A DNA stretch of 61,140 bases from UBA4665 sp036388555. Lineage in GTDB: Bacteria; Patescibacteriota; Saccharimonadia; Saccharimonadales; UBA4665. A program made the translations under genes and the position numbers. A model generated the notes under the pieces. That model saw only the letters and a program-made list of their open reading frames with translations, ran no database searches and had not been told where the DNA came from. This document shows, in pieces, positions 18,055 to 27,428 of this stretch. The stretch is from NCBI GenBank assembly GCA_036388555.1, contig DASVRP010000005.1:1-61140 (forward strand), given 5' to 3'. How positions within the stretch are numbered: the stretch's first letter is position 1; each line of letters opens with the position of its first letter.

Positions 18055-18633
18055 ATGAGCGACCTTGCCCCTTCTATGAATCCTTCTGAAGACATCGTCG
18101 TGTCCGGAGCGGTAGCTGAAAAGCCATTACACCACAAGCGTAACCTGCTGATCGTTGTCGCCGCGGCGCTGCTGCTGTTGCTGATTGCCGGCTATTACAT
18201 CAAGGCGGCTCACGACCGCCGGATCACTGCAGACAACCAAGCCTATATTGCAGCTGTGTCGGATTCCATGACGCTGCGCGGAGAGCGCCGCTTCGCCGAA
18301 GCCCGGAAGCCGCTTCAAGCCTATGTCGATACGGGCAGGAGGCAGCAGAACAAGATATACGCCCTCGTAAACATCGCCACTATCTACGAGACGGAGCAGA
18401 AGGAGGTTGAAGCCCTCCGGGTGTACCGCCAAGCTGAGCAGCTGAGTGAAAAAGAGGAGTATATCATCGATATCGGCATAGCCCGTACCTCATCCGCCCT
18501 TGGAGAGAAGCAGGCGGCTCTTGAGTACTATAAGCGGTCAATCTCGATGCTAGAGAATGAGAATCAACAGTCGCGGGTCGAGGACATCCGCAGCATCCGG
18601 ACGACTATGAAGCAGGTCGAGACGCTCCAATGA
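18055..18633 (+). CDS. Membrane-anchored TPR protein (copy 2)
   Basis: A cytoplasmic N-terminus, one transmembrane segment (NLLIVVAAALLLLLIAGYYI) and an extracytoplasmic TPR-like region (YALVNIATIYETEQKEVEALRVYRQAEQL) mirror the 15740 gene. An in-frame ATG at 18046 lies 1 nt behind a TATACT box (18039-18044), too close to be transcribed, so I chose ATG 18055 (MSDLAPS). It overlaps the next gene by ATGA at 18630. Confidence 0.72.
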   Translation: MSDLAPSMNPSEDIVVSGAVAEKPLHHKRNLLIVVAAALLLLLIAGYYIKAAHDRRITADNQAYIAAVSDSMTLRGERRFAEARKPLQAYVDTGRRQQNKIYALVNIATIYETEQKEVEALRVYRQAEQLSEKEEYIIDIGIARTSSALGEKQAALEYYKRSISMLENENQQSRVEDIRSIRTTMKQVETLQ

Positions 18634-20372
18634 ACCGGAAGCTCATACTTGCGATAGCGGTGCCGGTCGCCCTTGTCGCCAGTTCGTTCGTCTGGTGGCA
18701 GGGAAGCGCCCAGGCGGTGTTCAGTACATTCGGCCGGCAGACAGGGTCCGGATATTACTCGGGTAGCGATAGCGGCGGTGCCTGGCTGTTCACCGTATCC
18801 CCGGACATTCCGTATGACGGCATTTCCCAGGACTGGCAGACCGAAACCATGGATGCCGAGCGGTTCATACTCGGGGTGGAGCAACGGCTCAACTCGCCGA
18901 CTGACTACAATGCTGCCCGGGCGTCAGCGGTCATAAATATGATGATGGGGGTACAGGCGACCGACCCGCGCTTTGACGGCCCAGATCCCGTCAGATGGAA
19001 GAACGGCGTAGCCATCGCCAAAGCCAGCCTCATCAGATGGGAGGCGTTGGTACGGGCCTACGATGCGACCGGCCGTGCCCAGTGGGATGCCTACCTGTCA
19101 GGCGCCGATGAGATGGATTGGCGCGGCCAGGTCAGCACCACCAGCAGTCCTGACGATCCGAAGCATATGCCGGACGTCGTCGCTGTGCCGTCGACTGCTT
19201 TCGACAATGATGCGGCCATCGTATTCACGAATCCGGACGGAACCCGCCTGCAGATGAAAAAGAAGAATGGCAATCTGTCGGGCGACGTCATGCCCCTCGA
19301 CCAAGCGGTGGTAGCTACCCCGGCCAGCCAGCAGGACGCCATAGCGTTGGCCGCCGAGGAGCCACTGCCGCATATCTACTTCGACGGGAATGGCGGTGAT
19401 GTAGTGGCAGGTGTCAGCTTTGCGACCGGATACGGCGCGGCTGCCGTCCCCTGTGATGCGCCGCATATAGGGGACGCCGGTATCGTCGGCTGGAACACGC
19501 ATGCTGCGCCTGAGTATGCCGGGGCCGGAAACCAGTACGCCGCCTTCGCGATGGGCTACATCCAGGATTTCGTGACAAGCCAGGACAACAACCAACCGGC
19601 CAACGGCGAACCGAACGGGCTGACGTTCGCGAATACCAATCATGCGGATTCAGTCAAGCTTGACGCCGGACTGTTCGGCGGCATGTTCGGTTCGGCGCCG
19701 TGTATCGACTATTGGGCTGACCGGCCGGATGCCGTGACGGCCCTTCCAGCCGGCCCCGTCAGCGGCTGGCCCGACGGCACGTATTATGTCAAAGAAGACG
19801 TCAACTTGTTCGGAGGCGGCGACATAGCGGCCGGCCGGAAGATCACACTTTTCGTCGAGGGGAACGCCAATATAACGGGCAATATAGCGTACCGGCTCGG
19901 CGGCTGGAACACACGGGGGCAGATCCCGTCCTTCAAGCTGATCGTGCACGGCGTCATCTATATCGACCGTAGCGTCTCGGTTCTTGACGGCCTCTATGCC
20001 GCAGTACCTGAGTCGGGATATGCCGGGACCCAGGGTTCACCCGCACCGGACAACCAGTTCTCGGCTCCGCAGAAGGGTACGATATCGACCTGCAGCCGTC
20101 CGGCCGGCGACGGCAATTACCGTAGTTATGACCCCACCAAAGTCCTGTCCACCGATGCCTCCATGGCGTCAGATTGTGCGGGGAAGCTGACTTTCAACGG
20201 TACGGCATCGGCACTGCAGCTCTGGCTGCTCCGCACCGGTGGATCGGTCGACGCCGGGACAGCGGCTGAGACGTTCAATTTCGGACCGGAGATGTGGCTG
20301 GCGCCGGCAGGCCGCGCCGAGGGCATGGATGACAGTTACCAATCCATCATCGGCCTGCCGCCCGTACTCTAG
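18630..20372 (+). CDS. Large secreted protein, paralog 2 of a tandem pair
   Basis: A signal peptide (LILAIAVPVALVASSFVWW) is followed by an N-terminal domain related to the 16282 protein (ASAVINMMMG shared with its SAVINLMMG). The linker here lacks the polyproline run, and the C-terminal ~330 residues are highly similar to the first paralog (CDAPHIGDAGI, GEPNGLTFANTNHADSVKLDAG, LFGGMFGSAPC). The function is unknown. It lies 60 nt upstream of pilM, and the tandem duplication with its TPR partner suggests diversified surface proteins attached to, or exported with, the pilus machinery. Confidence 0.7.
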   Translation: MNRKLILAIAVPVALVASSFVWWQGSAQAVFSTFGRQTGSGYYSGSDSGGAWLFTVSPDIPYDGISQDWQTETMDAERFILGVEQRLNSPTDYNAARASAVINMMMGVQATDPRFDGPDPVRWKNGVAIAKASLIRWEALVRAYDATGRAQWDAYLSGADEMDWRGQVSTTSSPDDPKHMPDVVAVPSTAFDNDAAIVFTNPDGTRLQMKKKNGNLSGDVMPLDQAVVATPASQQDAIALAAEEPLPHIYFDGNGGDVVAGVSFATGYGAAAVPCDAPHIGDAGIVGWNTHAAPEYAGAGNQYAAFAMGYIQDFVTSQDNNQPANGEPNGLTFANTNHADSVKLDAGLFGGMFGSAPCIDYWADRPDAVTALPAGPVSGWPDGTYYVKEDVNLFGGGDIAAGRKITLFVEGNANITGNIAYRLGGWNTRGQIPSFKLIVHGVIYIDRSVSVLDGLYAAVPESGYAGTQGSPAPDNQFSAPQKGTISTCSRPAGDGNYRSYDPTKVLSTDASMASDCAGKLTFNGTASALQLWLLRTGGSVDAGTAAETFNFGPEMWLAPAGRAEGMDDSYQSIIGLPPVL

Positions 20373-20416
20373 TGCGCAATCCAAAAAAGAGTTGCACATC
20401 AAAGTGCCGCTTATGC

Positions 20417-20422
20417 TATAAT
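20417..20422 (+). promoter_or_regulatory. Extended -10 promoter of the pilus operon
   Basis: TATAAT preceded by TGC (extended -10) lies 10 nt before the pilM ATG, and TTGCAC lies upstream as a -35 candidate. The predicted 5' UTR would be only a few nucleotides. Confidence 0.55.
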
Positions 20423-20432
20423 CGAGGGTAAT

Positions 20433-21473
20433 ATGAGTTTACTGAGTGGGGTTTCAGAGTTTTTCGGACTAGACATTAGTTCTACGGCGATCCGCTTGGT
20501 CGAGCTTCGTGGCGCCGGCCCCCAGAAGGCTCTCGGAAAGTACGGCTACATCCCGATTGATCCAAAGATAACCATGAGCGATGCCAAGGCCGACCAGCTC
20601 AAGCTGGCGGAAGCTGTCAGGCAGTTGGTTGAGAAGTCACGTATCACGACCCGCAACGTTGCTGTCGGCATTCCGTCCCTCAAGGTGTTCACGACCGTCG
20701 CGGACATCGATAAGCTGCCAGCCGCTGAACTTGGCCGCTCTATCCGCTACCAGGCTGACTCGCTCATTCCGACGCCCGTCGCCGAGTCCAAGATCGACTG
20801 GGCCATGATCGGCAAATCCCCGACTGACGAGAACAAGATTGAAATCCTCCTCTCCAGTATCCCTAACACCTTCGTCGAACAGCGCCTCGACCTGTTGGAA
20901 GGCATCGGCCTCAACGTCATCGCTTTTGAGCCCGACAATCTAGCGCTTACCCGGTCACTGGTGCCTATGACAGCCACCGCTCCGATGGTGATCATCGACA
21001 TCGGCCGTAAGAGCACTGACATCGTCATCACGATGAATGGGGCGCCGCGCCTGACGCGCGCCATCCCGACCGGCATCGAGGCCATCGTCCGGGCCGCCAC
21101 CCAGAACCTGAACGTCGACGAGAAGCAGGCCGAGCAGTTCGTCTTTAAGTTCGGCGTCGGCAAGGACAAGCTGGAAGGCCAGGTCTACCAGGCTATCATC
21201 GGTACCGTCGACATCCTGACCAATGAGATCGATAAGTCGGTCAAGTTCTTCCAGCAGCGCTACGCCGGCGTCAAGCTGGAGCGCCTGATCGTTTCCGGCG
21301 GCGCGTCGGTACTACCAGAATTCCCGCTGTACATCGCCAACCGGTTCGGTATGAACGTCGAGATCGGCAACGCCTGGCGCAACGTCGCATTCTCAGCCGA
21401 CAGGCAGAACGAATTGGCAGCACTTTCCAATCAGTTCGGCGTCGCAGTCGGCTTAGCGGAGCGGAACGAATGA
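20433..21473 (+). CDS. pilM: Type IV pilus inner-membrane platform ATPase-like protein PilM
   Basis: The 346-residue actin-like protein starts with the phosphate-1 motif GLDISSTAIRLVEL and has IDIGRKSTDIVI (phosphate-2) and IVSGGASVLPEF (adenosine loop), all typical of PilM. PilM sits on the cytoplasmic side and binds the N-terminus of PilN. It is the first gene of the pilus operon. Two near-identical 14-15-nt copies of CCGGAGCGGAACGAAT occur around its stop codon. Confidence 0.93.
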   Translation: MSLLSGVSEFFGLDISSTAIRLVELRGAGPQKALGKYGYIPIDPKITMSDAKADQLKLAEAVRQLVEKSRITTRNVAVGIPSLKVFTTVADIDKLPAAELGRSIRYQADSLIPTPVAESKIDWAMIGKSPTDENKIEILLSSIPNTFVEQRLDLLEGIGLNVIAFEPDNLALTRSLVPMTATAPMVIIDIGRKSTDIVITMNGAPRLTRAIPTGIEAIVRAATQNLNVDEKQAEQFVFKFGVGKDKLEGQVYQAIIGTVDILTNEIDKSVKFFQQRYAGVKLERLIVSGGASVLPEFPLYIANRFGMNVEIGNAWRNVAFSADRQNELAALSNQFGVAVGLAERNE

Positions 21474-21493
21474 TGTACCGGAGCGGAACGAAT
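21458..21493 (+). repeat. Short tandem repeat around the pilM stop
   Basis: GCGGAGCGGAACGAAT is followed ~20 nt later by CCGGAGCGGAACGAAT. The copies flank the pilM stop codon and precede the ACGGAG Shine-Dalgarno of pilN, and look like a local slippage or duplication. Confidence 0.6.
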
Positions 21494-21513
21494 AATATGA
21501 CGGAGCAAGCACT

Positions 21514-22215
21514 ATGATCCAATTCAACATGCTGCCGGACGTCAAGCTAGAATATGTCAAAGCCCAGCGCATCAAACACACTGTCATCAGTGCCGCCCTG
21601 ATGTCAGCCGGCTCATCATTCCTGATATTCCTGCTACTGTTTCTGGCAGTCCATGTCGTACAGCAGAAGAACATCGGAGACCTCAATAATGACATTAAGA
21701 AATACAGCACCCAGCTTAAGAATACCCCCGACCTGGACAAGGTTCTGACGATCCAGAATCAGCTTGGTGCGCTGCCGGCGCTGCATGCCGACAAAGCCGC
21801 CGCGAGCCGGACATTCCTGTATATCCAGCAACTGACACCGCCGAACGTAACGCTGACGGAAGTCACGACTGATTATGCATCTAACACCATCCTGTTGAGC
21901 GGACAGTCCGGCAGCTTCGACAATGTCAACCGGCTCGTCGATACCCTGAAATTTACGACCTATACCGATAAGGAAGGTGCCAACGGCAAGGCATTCTCCG
22001 GCGTCGTCATGTCCGAGTTCACCCGCGCCGCCAACACGACGACCTTCACAGTGACCGCCAACTACGAGCCGACGATCTTCGATAATGCCAGCAAAGTCAG
22101 CCTTAAGGTACCGACCACCATCAGTACTCCATCGGTCACCGGCCAGCCCGTAAACCTGTTTCAGAAGCCCGTGACAACACCGGGTACGCCAACAACTAAC
22201 GAAAAGGTCCAGTAG
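21514..22215 (+). CDS. pilN: Type IV pilus assembly protein PilN
   Basis: The protein begins with the PilM-binding-type N-terminal motif (INMLP-like: MIQFNMLPDVKLEY), then one transmembrane segment (FLIFLLLFLAVHVV) and a periplasm-side coiled coil plus a ferredoxin-like domain (NVTLTEVTTDYASNTILLSGQ). This order is characteristic of PilN. ACGGAG before the ATG serves as SD. Confidence 0.88.
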   Translation: MIQFNMLPDVKLEYVKAQRIKHTVISAALMSAGSSFLIFLLLFLAVHVVQQKNIGDLNNDIKKYSTQLKNTPDLDKVLTIQNQLGALPALHADKAAASRTFLYIQQLTPPNVTLTEVTTDYASNTILLSGQSGSFDNVNRLVDTLKFTTYTDKEGANGKAFSGVVMSEFTRAANTTTFTVTANYEPTIFDNASKVSLKVPTTISTPSVTGQPVNLFQKPVTTPGTPTTNEKVQ

Positions 22216-22224
22216 GATATCGCT

Positions 22225-22908
22225 ATGGCTGAAAAATCATCCTCCGCCCAACTGTCAATGAAACGCATCGGCGTCGACAAGACCAACGCCCGCATCGTCG
22301 CCATCACGGCCGGCGCGGCCTTCCTGGTCGTATTCTTCCTGGTCGCCTCGTTCTCACTTTTCAGCACGCTGACGTATCAGAACCGCATCATCAAGGCCAA
22401 GAAAGAAGCGGTCACCCAGCTCAAATCAAACATCAAGGCCCGTGACAGCCTGGTAGCCTCGTATACCAAGTTCGCCGAGTCGCAGCAGAACTTCATCGGC
22501 GGGACGTCGAATGGTGCCGGCGGCCAGGACGGATCGAACGCCAAGATCGTCCTCGACGCATTGCCGAGCAAATACGACTTCCCGGCACTGACGGCCAGCC
22601 TCGAGAAGATGGCTTTCGACCAGAAGGTCACCATCAATGAATTGACCGGTACTGACGATGAGGTCGCCCAATCCAACCAGGCATCCAACAGCCCGGCGAC
22701 GATCGAGATTCCATTCGAGATCAAGGTGAAGGGCGATTACGCGGCTGCACAGCGGCTCGTCGATTCATTCGACCGCTCGATCCGCCCCATCCAGCTCCAG
22801 ACCATGAAGGTCACAGGCGACGCCAAGGAAATCACGCTGACGGTCACTGCCAAGACGTTCTATCAGCCGGCGAAGACACTAAGCATCCGCACGAAGGTTA
22901 TCAAATGA
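22225..22908 (+). CDS. pilO: Type IV pilus assembly protein PilO-like
   Basis: The 227-residue bitopic protein has one transmembrane segment (~30-55), a coiled coil and a C-terminal alpha/beta domain (IPFEIKVKGDYAAAQRLVDSF) typical of PilO. It would form a heterodimer with PilN. The last codons overlap the next small gene by 4 nt (ATGA). Confidence 0.85.
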   Translation: MAEKSSSAQLSMKRIGVDKTNARIVAITAGAAFLVVFFLVASFSLFSTLTYQNRIIKAKKEAVTQLKSNIKARDSLVASYTKFAESQQNFIGGTSNGAGGQDGSNAKIVLDALPSKYDFPALTASLEKMAFDQKVTINELTGTDDEVAQSNQASNSPATIEIPFEIKVKGDYAAAQRLVDSFDRSIRPIQLQTMKVTGDAKEITLTVTAKTFYQPAKTLSIRTKVIK

Positions 22909-23156
22909 AACAAAAAGATATCGCCCTGATCATCGTCGCTATCATAGTCAGCGGTATCTTGTCGCTGGTACTTGGCCGCGTGTTGTTCGCCGCACCGAAG
23001 GACCGTCAACAGAAGGTCGAAGTCGTCGATGCCATCAGTACCGATTTTGCACAGCCCGACAACCGGTACTTCAATGTACAGTCAATCAACCCTACCCAGT
23101 TGATACAGATCGGCGAAAACACCAACACGGCTCCGTTCAATGGAACCGGCCGATAA
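22905..23156 (+). CDS. Small membrane protein in the pilus operon
   Basis: This 83-residue protein has an N-terminal transmembrane segment (IALIIVAIIVSGILSLVLG) and a short extracytoplasmic tail. It sits where pilP lies in Proteobacteria but is too short and lacks the PilP beta domain. It is probably a Saccharibacteria-type accessory subunit. Overlap with pilO and the SD GAAGGAGC before pilB place it firmly in the operon. Confidence 0.7.
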   Translation: MKQKDIALIIVAIIVSGILSLVLGRVLFAAPKDRQQKVEVVDAISTDFAQPDNRYFNVQSINPTQLIQIGENTNTAPFNGTGR

Positions 23157-23174
23157 CCTGAAGGAGCTGAGAGT

Positions 23175-24986
23175 ATGAGCGTCTTGTCCGCAACATCGCA
23201 GCAGCAGGTTGAAGACAGTCTTGTATCTAACAAGATCCTGACAGCCGATAAGCTGGCCGAGCTCAAGAAGCAGGCCGAGACCGAGCACAAACCGCTGCTC
23301 AGTTTACTGGTGCAGGGCGGCAGTGTCAGCAATGAAGACCTGACCAAGATCATGGCCCATATCAACAAGGTGCCATACGTCAACCTCAGCAGTGCCCATA
23401 TCGACCAGAAAACCCTTGAGCTGCTGCCGGCCGAGGTCGCCGAACGCTATATGGCAGTTCCGCTCGGCGAGATGCAGAACCGCATGGTCATCGCTATGCT
23501 CGACGCCGACAACGTCCAGGCTGTCGACTTCCTCAGTAACAAGATCGGCCGCCCGCTCAAGGTGTACGCTGCCTCGGAGGAGGGAATACGCCAGGTACTG
23601 CACCAGTATACCGCGAATATATCGAACGATATGGCCGGAGCCATCACGGGCCTTGCCAGCGCCGTTGCCGGCACGCCGGAAGAGATCGCCGCCCAGGCCG
23701 CCGAAAGTGCTGCGACGACTGATAAGAACATCCGTACGCTCGTCCAGGACTCGCCGATCAGCAAAGCACTGTCAAGCATCCTGGAATTTGCCGCCACGCA
23801 CGGTGCGTCTGACATCCACATCGAGCCGCTGCAGGACGGCCTGAAGATCCGCTGCAGGATAGACGGTGTGCTGCGGGAGATCATGAAACTGCCGAAAAGT
23901 ACCGAACCGCCTCTCGTGTCCCGTATCAAGATCCTGTCCAACCTCAAGATCGATGAACACCGCATCCCGCAGGACGGTGAATTCAGTATCGCCGTCGCCG
24001 GGCGCGATATCGACCTCCGTATCTCCGTCTCCCCGGTCGTCTGGGGAGAGCAGGTGGTCATCCGTCTGCTTGATAAGACCGGCACCAGCCTGCACCTTGA
24101 GGACATGGGTTATGCCGGCCGTTCGTTACGCATGATCCGTGAAGGTCTCAAGCAGACCAACGGCATGATCCTGACCTCCGGCCCGACCGGATCCGGTAAG
24201 TCGACCTCGTTGTACGCGCTGCTGCAGGAGGTGAAAGACGACAGTGTCAACATTGTCACCCTCGAGGACCCGGTAGAGTACAAGATGTCCGGCATCAACC
24301 AGATCCAGGTCAATGCCGATGTCGGACTGACCTTCGCAGCCGGCCTGCGTTCCATCCTGCGCCAGGACCCCAATGTCGTGATGGTCGGAGAGATCCGCGA
24401 TAAGGAAACGGCTGAACTGGCTGTCCAGGCCGCGCTGACCGGACACCTTGTCTTCAGTACGCTCCACACTAACTCCGCCGCCGGCATCCTGCCGCGCCTG
24501 CTCGACATGGGCATCGAACCGTTCCTTATCGCCAGCACGGTCCACACCGTTATCGGCCAGCGCCTGGTGCGCCGCATCGGTAAGGAGAAGGAGACGTACA
24601 AGTCCGACAAGGCGGAGACCGAGGCCGTCCACCGCGTACTCGGCCATCTGCTGCCGGGCAGCGAGAAGGAGCGCGCCAAAGTATCGGAAGATATCGGCTA
24701 TGAAAACTTGCCAGTCAAGGACGATGACGCTTATACTTTAACCAGGGGTATCGACGGTCCTGGCCAGCCAGGCGGGTACAAGGGTCGGATGGGCATCTAC
24801 GAAGTCTTCAGTGTCACCGAGCAGATCCAGGACCTCATCCTTAAGCGCTCCACCAGCGCTGAGATCCAGAAGGTCGCCCAGCAGCAGGGCATGGTCACGA
24901 TGCGCGAAGACGGCTACCTGAAGGCGATCGACGGGCGGACGACTCTCAACGAGGTCAACCGTGTCGCCGCCACGGACATAGCATGA
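23175..24986 (+). CDS. pilB: Type IV pilus extension ATPase PilB (GspE family)
   Basis: The 603-residue protein has an N-terminal GspE/N1E-type domain (VPYVNLSSAHIDQKTLELLP) and a C-terminal RecA-like ATPase with Walker A GPTGSGKS at about 336-343, an Asp-box/Walker B region (PNVVMVGEIRDKETAELA) and His-box (TGHLVFSTLHTNS). PilB powers pilus extension. The usual tetracysteine zinc motif after the His-box is absent: the region IGKEKETYKSDKAE...GGYKGRMGIYEV contains no Cys. Confidence 0.94.
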   Translation: MSVLSATSQQQVEDSLVSNKILTADKLAELKKQAETEHKPLLSLLVQGGSVSNEDLTKIMAHINKVPYVNLSSAHIDQKTLELLPAEVAERYMAVPLGEMQNRMVIAMLDADNVQAVDFLSNKIGRPLKVYAASEEGIRQVLHQYTANISNDMAGAITGLASAVAGTPEEIAAQAAESAATTDKNIRTLVQDSPISKALSSILEFAATHGASDIHIEPLQDGLKIRCRIDGVLREIMKLPKSTEPPLVSRIKILSNLKIDEHRIPQDGEFSIAVAGRDIDLRISVSPVVWGEQVVIRLLDKTGTSLHLEDMGYAGRSLRMIREGLKQTNGMILTSGPTGSGKSTSLYALLQEVKDDSVNIVTLEDPVEYKMSGINQIQVNADVGLTFAAGLRSILRQDPNVVMVGEIRDKETAELAVQAALTGHLVFSTLHTNSAAGILPRLLDMGIEPFLIASTVHTVIGQRLVRRIGKEKETYKSDKAETEAVHRVLGHLLPGSEKERAKVSEDIGYENLPVKDDDAYTLTRGIDGPGQPGGYKGRMGIYEVFSVTEQIQDLILKRSTSAEIQKVAQQQGMVTMREDGYLKAIDGRTTLNEVNRVAATDIA

Positions 24987-25043
24987 GAGACGCATGATAC
25001 GCCTTATGAAACAGACACTTAGCATTATGAAGGAGCAGAACTG

Positions 25044-26111
25044 ATGGCAGCCAACTTACGGATCGAAATACTACTGGAGGAAGTGATCAAGCGCAAGGCG
25101 TCCGACCTCCACCTGCAGGTCGGCCTGCCGCCGATGATCCGCGTCGACGGCGCACTGATGGCCATCCCGCAGGTTGACGCGCTGACCGATGAGACGGTCG
25201 AGACGCTGATCTTCTCCATCCTGGATGAGGATCAGAAGCAGATCCTGCTCAAGGACAAGGAATTCGATTTCAGCTTCGCGTTCGGAGACCTGGGCCGTTT
25301 CCGCGTCAACGCTTTCCATGAGCGCGGCAACCTGGCTGCCGCCCTGCGCCTTATCACGAATGAGATCCTGACGATCGAACAGCTCGGCCTGCCGCCGATC
25401 GTCAACAAGTTCGCCGATTATCCGCGCGGCCTCGTCCTGGTGACCGGCCCGACCGGCTCCGGCAAGTCGACGACGCTGGCCGCTATGATCCACAAGATCA
25501 ACAGCGAGCGCTCGGCGCACATCATCACCATCGAAGACCCGATCGAATATACGCACCGCTCCATCAAGTCTGTCATCGTCCAGCGCGAAGTCCATTACGA
25601 TACGTATTCATTCTCAGCCGCCCTGCGCAGTGCACTGCGTGAAGATCCGGATGTCGTTCTGGTCGGAGAAATGCGCGATCTCGAAACGATTGCCTCAGCG
25701 ATCACGATCGCTGAGACTGGACACTTGGTGTTCGCTACGCTGCACACCAACTCGGCCGCCCAGTCGATCGACCGTATGATCGACGTCTTCCCGCCGCACC
25801 AGCAGCCGCAGATCCGCTCACAGCTAAGCAACATCCTGACTGCCATCGTCTCGCAGCGCCTGGTCCCGACCATCGGCGGCGGCCGCGTCGCGTCGGCGGA
25901 AATCATGGTGGCGACACCGGCTGTCCGCAACATCATCCGCGAAGGCAAGACCCACCAGCTCGATGCGGTCATCCAGACCGGTGCCGAATTCGGCATGCAG
26001 TCGATGGATAAGACTTTGGTCAACCTGATCCATGCCGGTACGATCACGTACGACGAAGCCCGGATGGTCGCCGTCGACATCGACGAGCTAGACAGGCTGA
26101 TGAGGAGTTAA
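25044..26111 (+). CDS. pilT: Type IV pilus retraction ATPase PilT
   Basis: The 355-residue length and motifs are typical: N-terminal PAS-like domain (KASDLHLQVGLPPMIRVDG), Walker A GPTGSGKS (135-142), Walker B (DPDVVLVGEMRDLET), His-box (TGHLVFATLHTNS) and the PilT-specific C-terminal motif PAVRNIIREGKTHQ corresponding to AIRNLIRE. Its presence implies retractable pili, hence twitching, pulling or DNA uptake. SD GAAGGAG. Confidence 0.95.
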   Translation: MAANLRIEILLEEVIKRKASDLHLQVGLPPMIRVDGALMAIPQVDALTDETVETLIFSILDEDQKQILLKDKEFDFSFAFGDLGRFRVNAFHERGNLAAALRLITNEILTIEQLGLPPIVNKFADYPRGLVLVTGPTGSGKSTTLAAMIHKINSERSAHIITIEDPIEYTHRSIKSVIVQREVHYDTYSFSAALRSALREDPDVVLVGEMRDLETIASAITIAETGHLVFATLHTNSAAQSIDRMIDVFPPHQQPQIRSQLSNILTAIVSQRLVPTIGGGRVASAEIMVATPAVRNIIREGKTHQLDAVIQTGAEFGMQSMDKTLVNLIHAGTITYDEARMVAVDIDELDRLMRS

Positions 26112-26126
26112 GATGAAGGTCACTAT

Positions 26127-27338
26127 ATGTTAAGTTATAATTATATCGCGCGGAATCCGGCCAATGGCGCCAAGGTCAAGGCGGAAGTCCAGGCCGACAG
26201 CGAACAGGCAGCTTCACGGCTGATCCGCGAAGAAGGCCTGGTGCCGATCGATATCACACTGAATGCTACGGGTTCGGGCGGCAGGCGCTTCTCCAAGGTC
26301 TCGACCAAGGACCGCGTGCTGTTCTCACGCCAGATGTCGACACTCATCAATGCCGGTCTGCCGCTGGTGCAGAGCCTGCGCAACGTCAACTCCCAATCGG
26401 CCAGCAAACCGCTGCAGGCTGTCATATCGAAGGTCATCGCTGACGTCGAAGCCGGTACGGCGCTCTCAGTCGCTATGTCGCGTCACCCCAAGGTGTTCAA
26501 CCAGGTGTATATAAGTATGATCGCGGCCGGTGAAGCGTCGGGTACGCTCGACCTGTCATTGCAGCGGTTGGCCGACCAGCAGGAAAAGGACGCCGACATC
26601 GTCGCCAAAGTGCGCGGTGCGATGATCTATCCAGCTATCGTCATGGTCGTCATGGCTATCGTCATGTCGTTCATGCTGGTCAAGGTGCTGCCGCAGGTCG
26701 AAGTCCTGTACGAAGGCTTCCCGGGCGCTGAGCTGCCGCTCGTCACCAGGATCCTGCTCTGGCTGTCGCACCTCATCAGCAAGTTCTGGTGGGTGGTCAT
26801 CATCTTGGCGATCGTCGGGTCGGCGTTGTTCGGTAAGTGGATCAAGACCGGACCCGGCAAGGAAGTCGTCGATAAGTTCAAGATGCGCGCCCCACTCATC
26901 AAGAGCCTGTTCATGAAGATGTACACGGCCCGTTTTGCGCGGACCGGCTCGACATTGGTGTCCAGCGGCGTGCCGCTGATCCAGATGCTTGAGATTACCG
27001 GCGAAGCCGTCAACAATGTCCATATCGCCCGTTCCATCGACAAGGCGATCGAGAAGGTGAAGGGTGGTAAGTCGCTGGCCGACGCCCTCGACAAAGACCC
27101 GAACTTCCTTGAACTGCTGCCGAACATGCTCCGCATCGGTGAACAATCCGGCTCGATCGAACAGATGCTGGGCAAGACCGCCGACTATTACGAGAAGGAA
27201 GTCGACAACGAGATCAAGAGCGTCCAGACGATCATCGAGCCGGTCATGATGGTGTTCCTCGGTATCTCGGCCTTCGTCATCGTCGCCGCCGTGTTACTGC
27301 CTGTCTATTCGCTGGCCGGCAAATCATTCACCGTGTAA
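26127..27338 (+). CDS. pilC: Type IV pilus inner-membrane platform protein PilC
   Basis: The 403-residue GspF-family protein has two repeated GspF domains, each beginning F-x-RQ/FARTGSTLV-type helices, with three transmembrane segments (~165-190, ~215-235, ~370-395). The N-terminus MLSYNYIARN matches the family's short cytoplasmic lead. It anchors the PilB/PilT motors. Confidence 0.94.
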   Translation: MLSYNYIARNPANGAKVKAEVQADSEQAASRLIREEGLVPIDITLNATGSGGRRFSKVSTKDRVLFSRQMSTLINAGLPLVQSLRNVNSQSASKPLQAVISKVIADVEAGTALSVAMSRHPKVFNQVYISMIAAGEASGTLDLSLQRLADQQEKDADIVAKVRGAMIYPAIVMVVMAIVMSFMLVKVLPQVEVLYEGFPGAELPLVTRILLWLSHLISKFWWVVIILAIVGSALFGKWIKTGPGKEVVDKFKMRAPLIKSLFMKMYTARFARTGSTLVSSGVPLIQMLEITGEAVNNVHIARSIDKAIEKVKGGKSLADALDKDPNFLELLPNMLRIGEQSGSIEQMLGKTADYYEKEVDNEIKSVQTIIEPVMMVFLGISAFVIVAAVLLPVYSLAGKSFTV

Positions 27339-27377
27339 CACGGCCGTAGAAAATGCTTGCGTTTTAACGGCGTATTG

Positions 27378-27383
27378 TATACT
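27378..27383 (+). promoter_or_regulatory. -10 box of the major pilin gene
   Basis: TATACT at 27378-27383 gives a separate promoter for the pilin, with an expected 5' UTR of about 38 nt carrying a strong AAAGGGGG Shine-Dalgarno (27413-27420). A separate, well-translated transcript fits a major structural subunit. Confidence 0.55.
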
Positions 27384-27428
27384 ATTCTAAGCATAAGCTA
27401 ATAAAATTACGCAAAGGGGGCATTTGCA

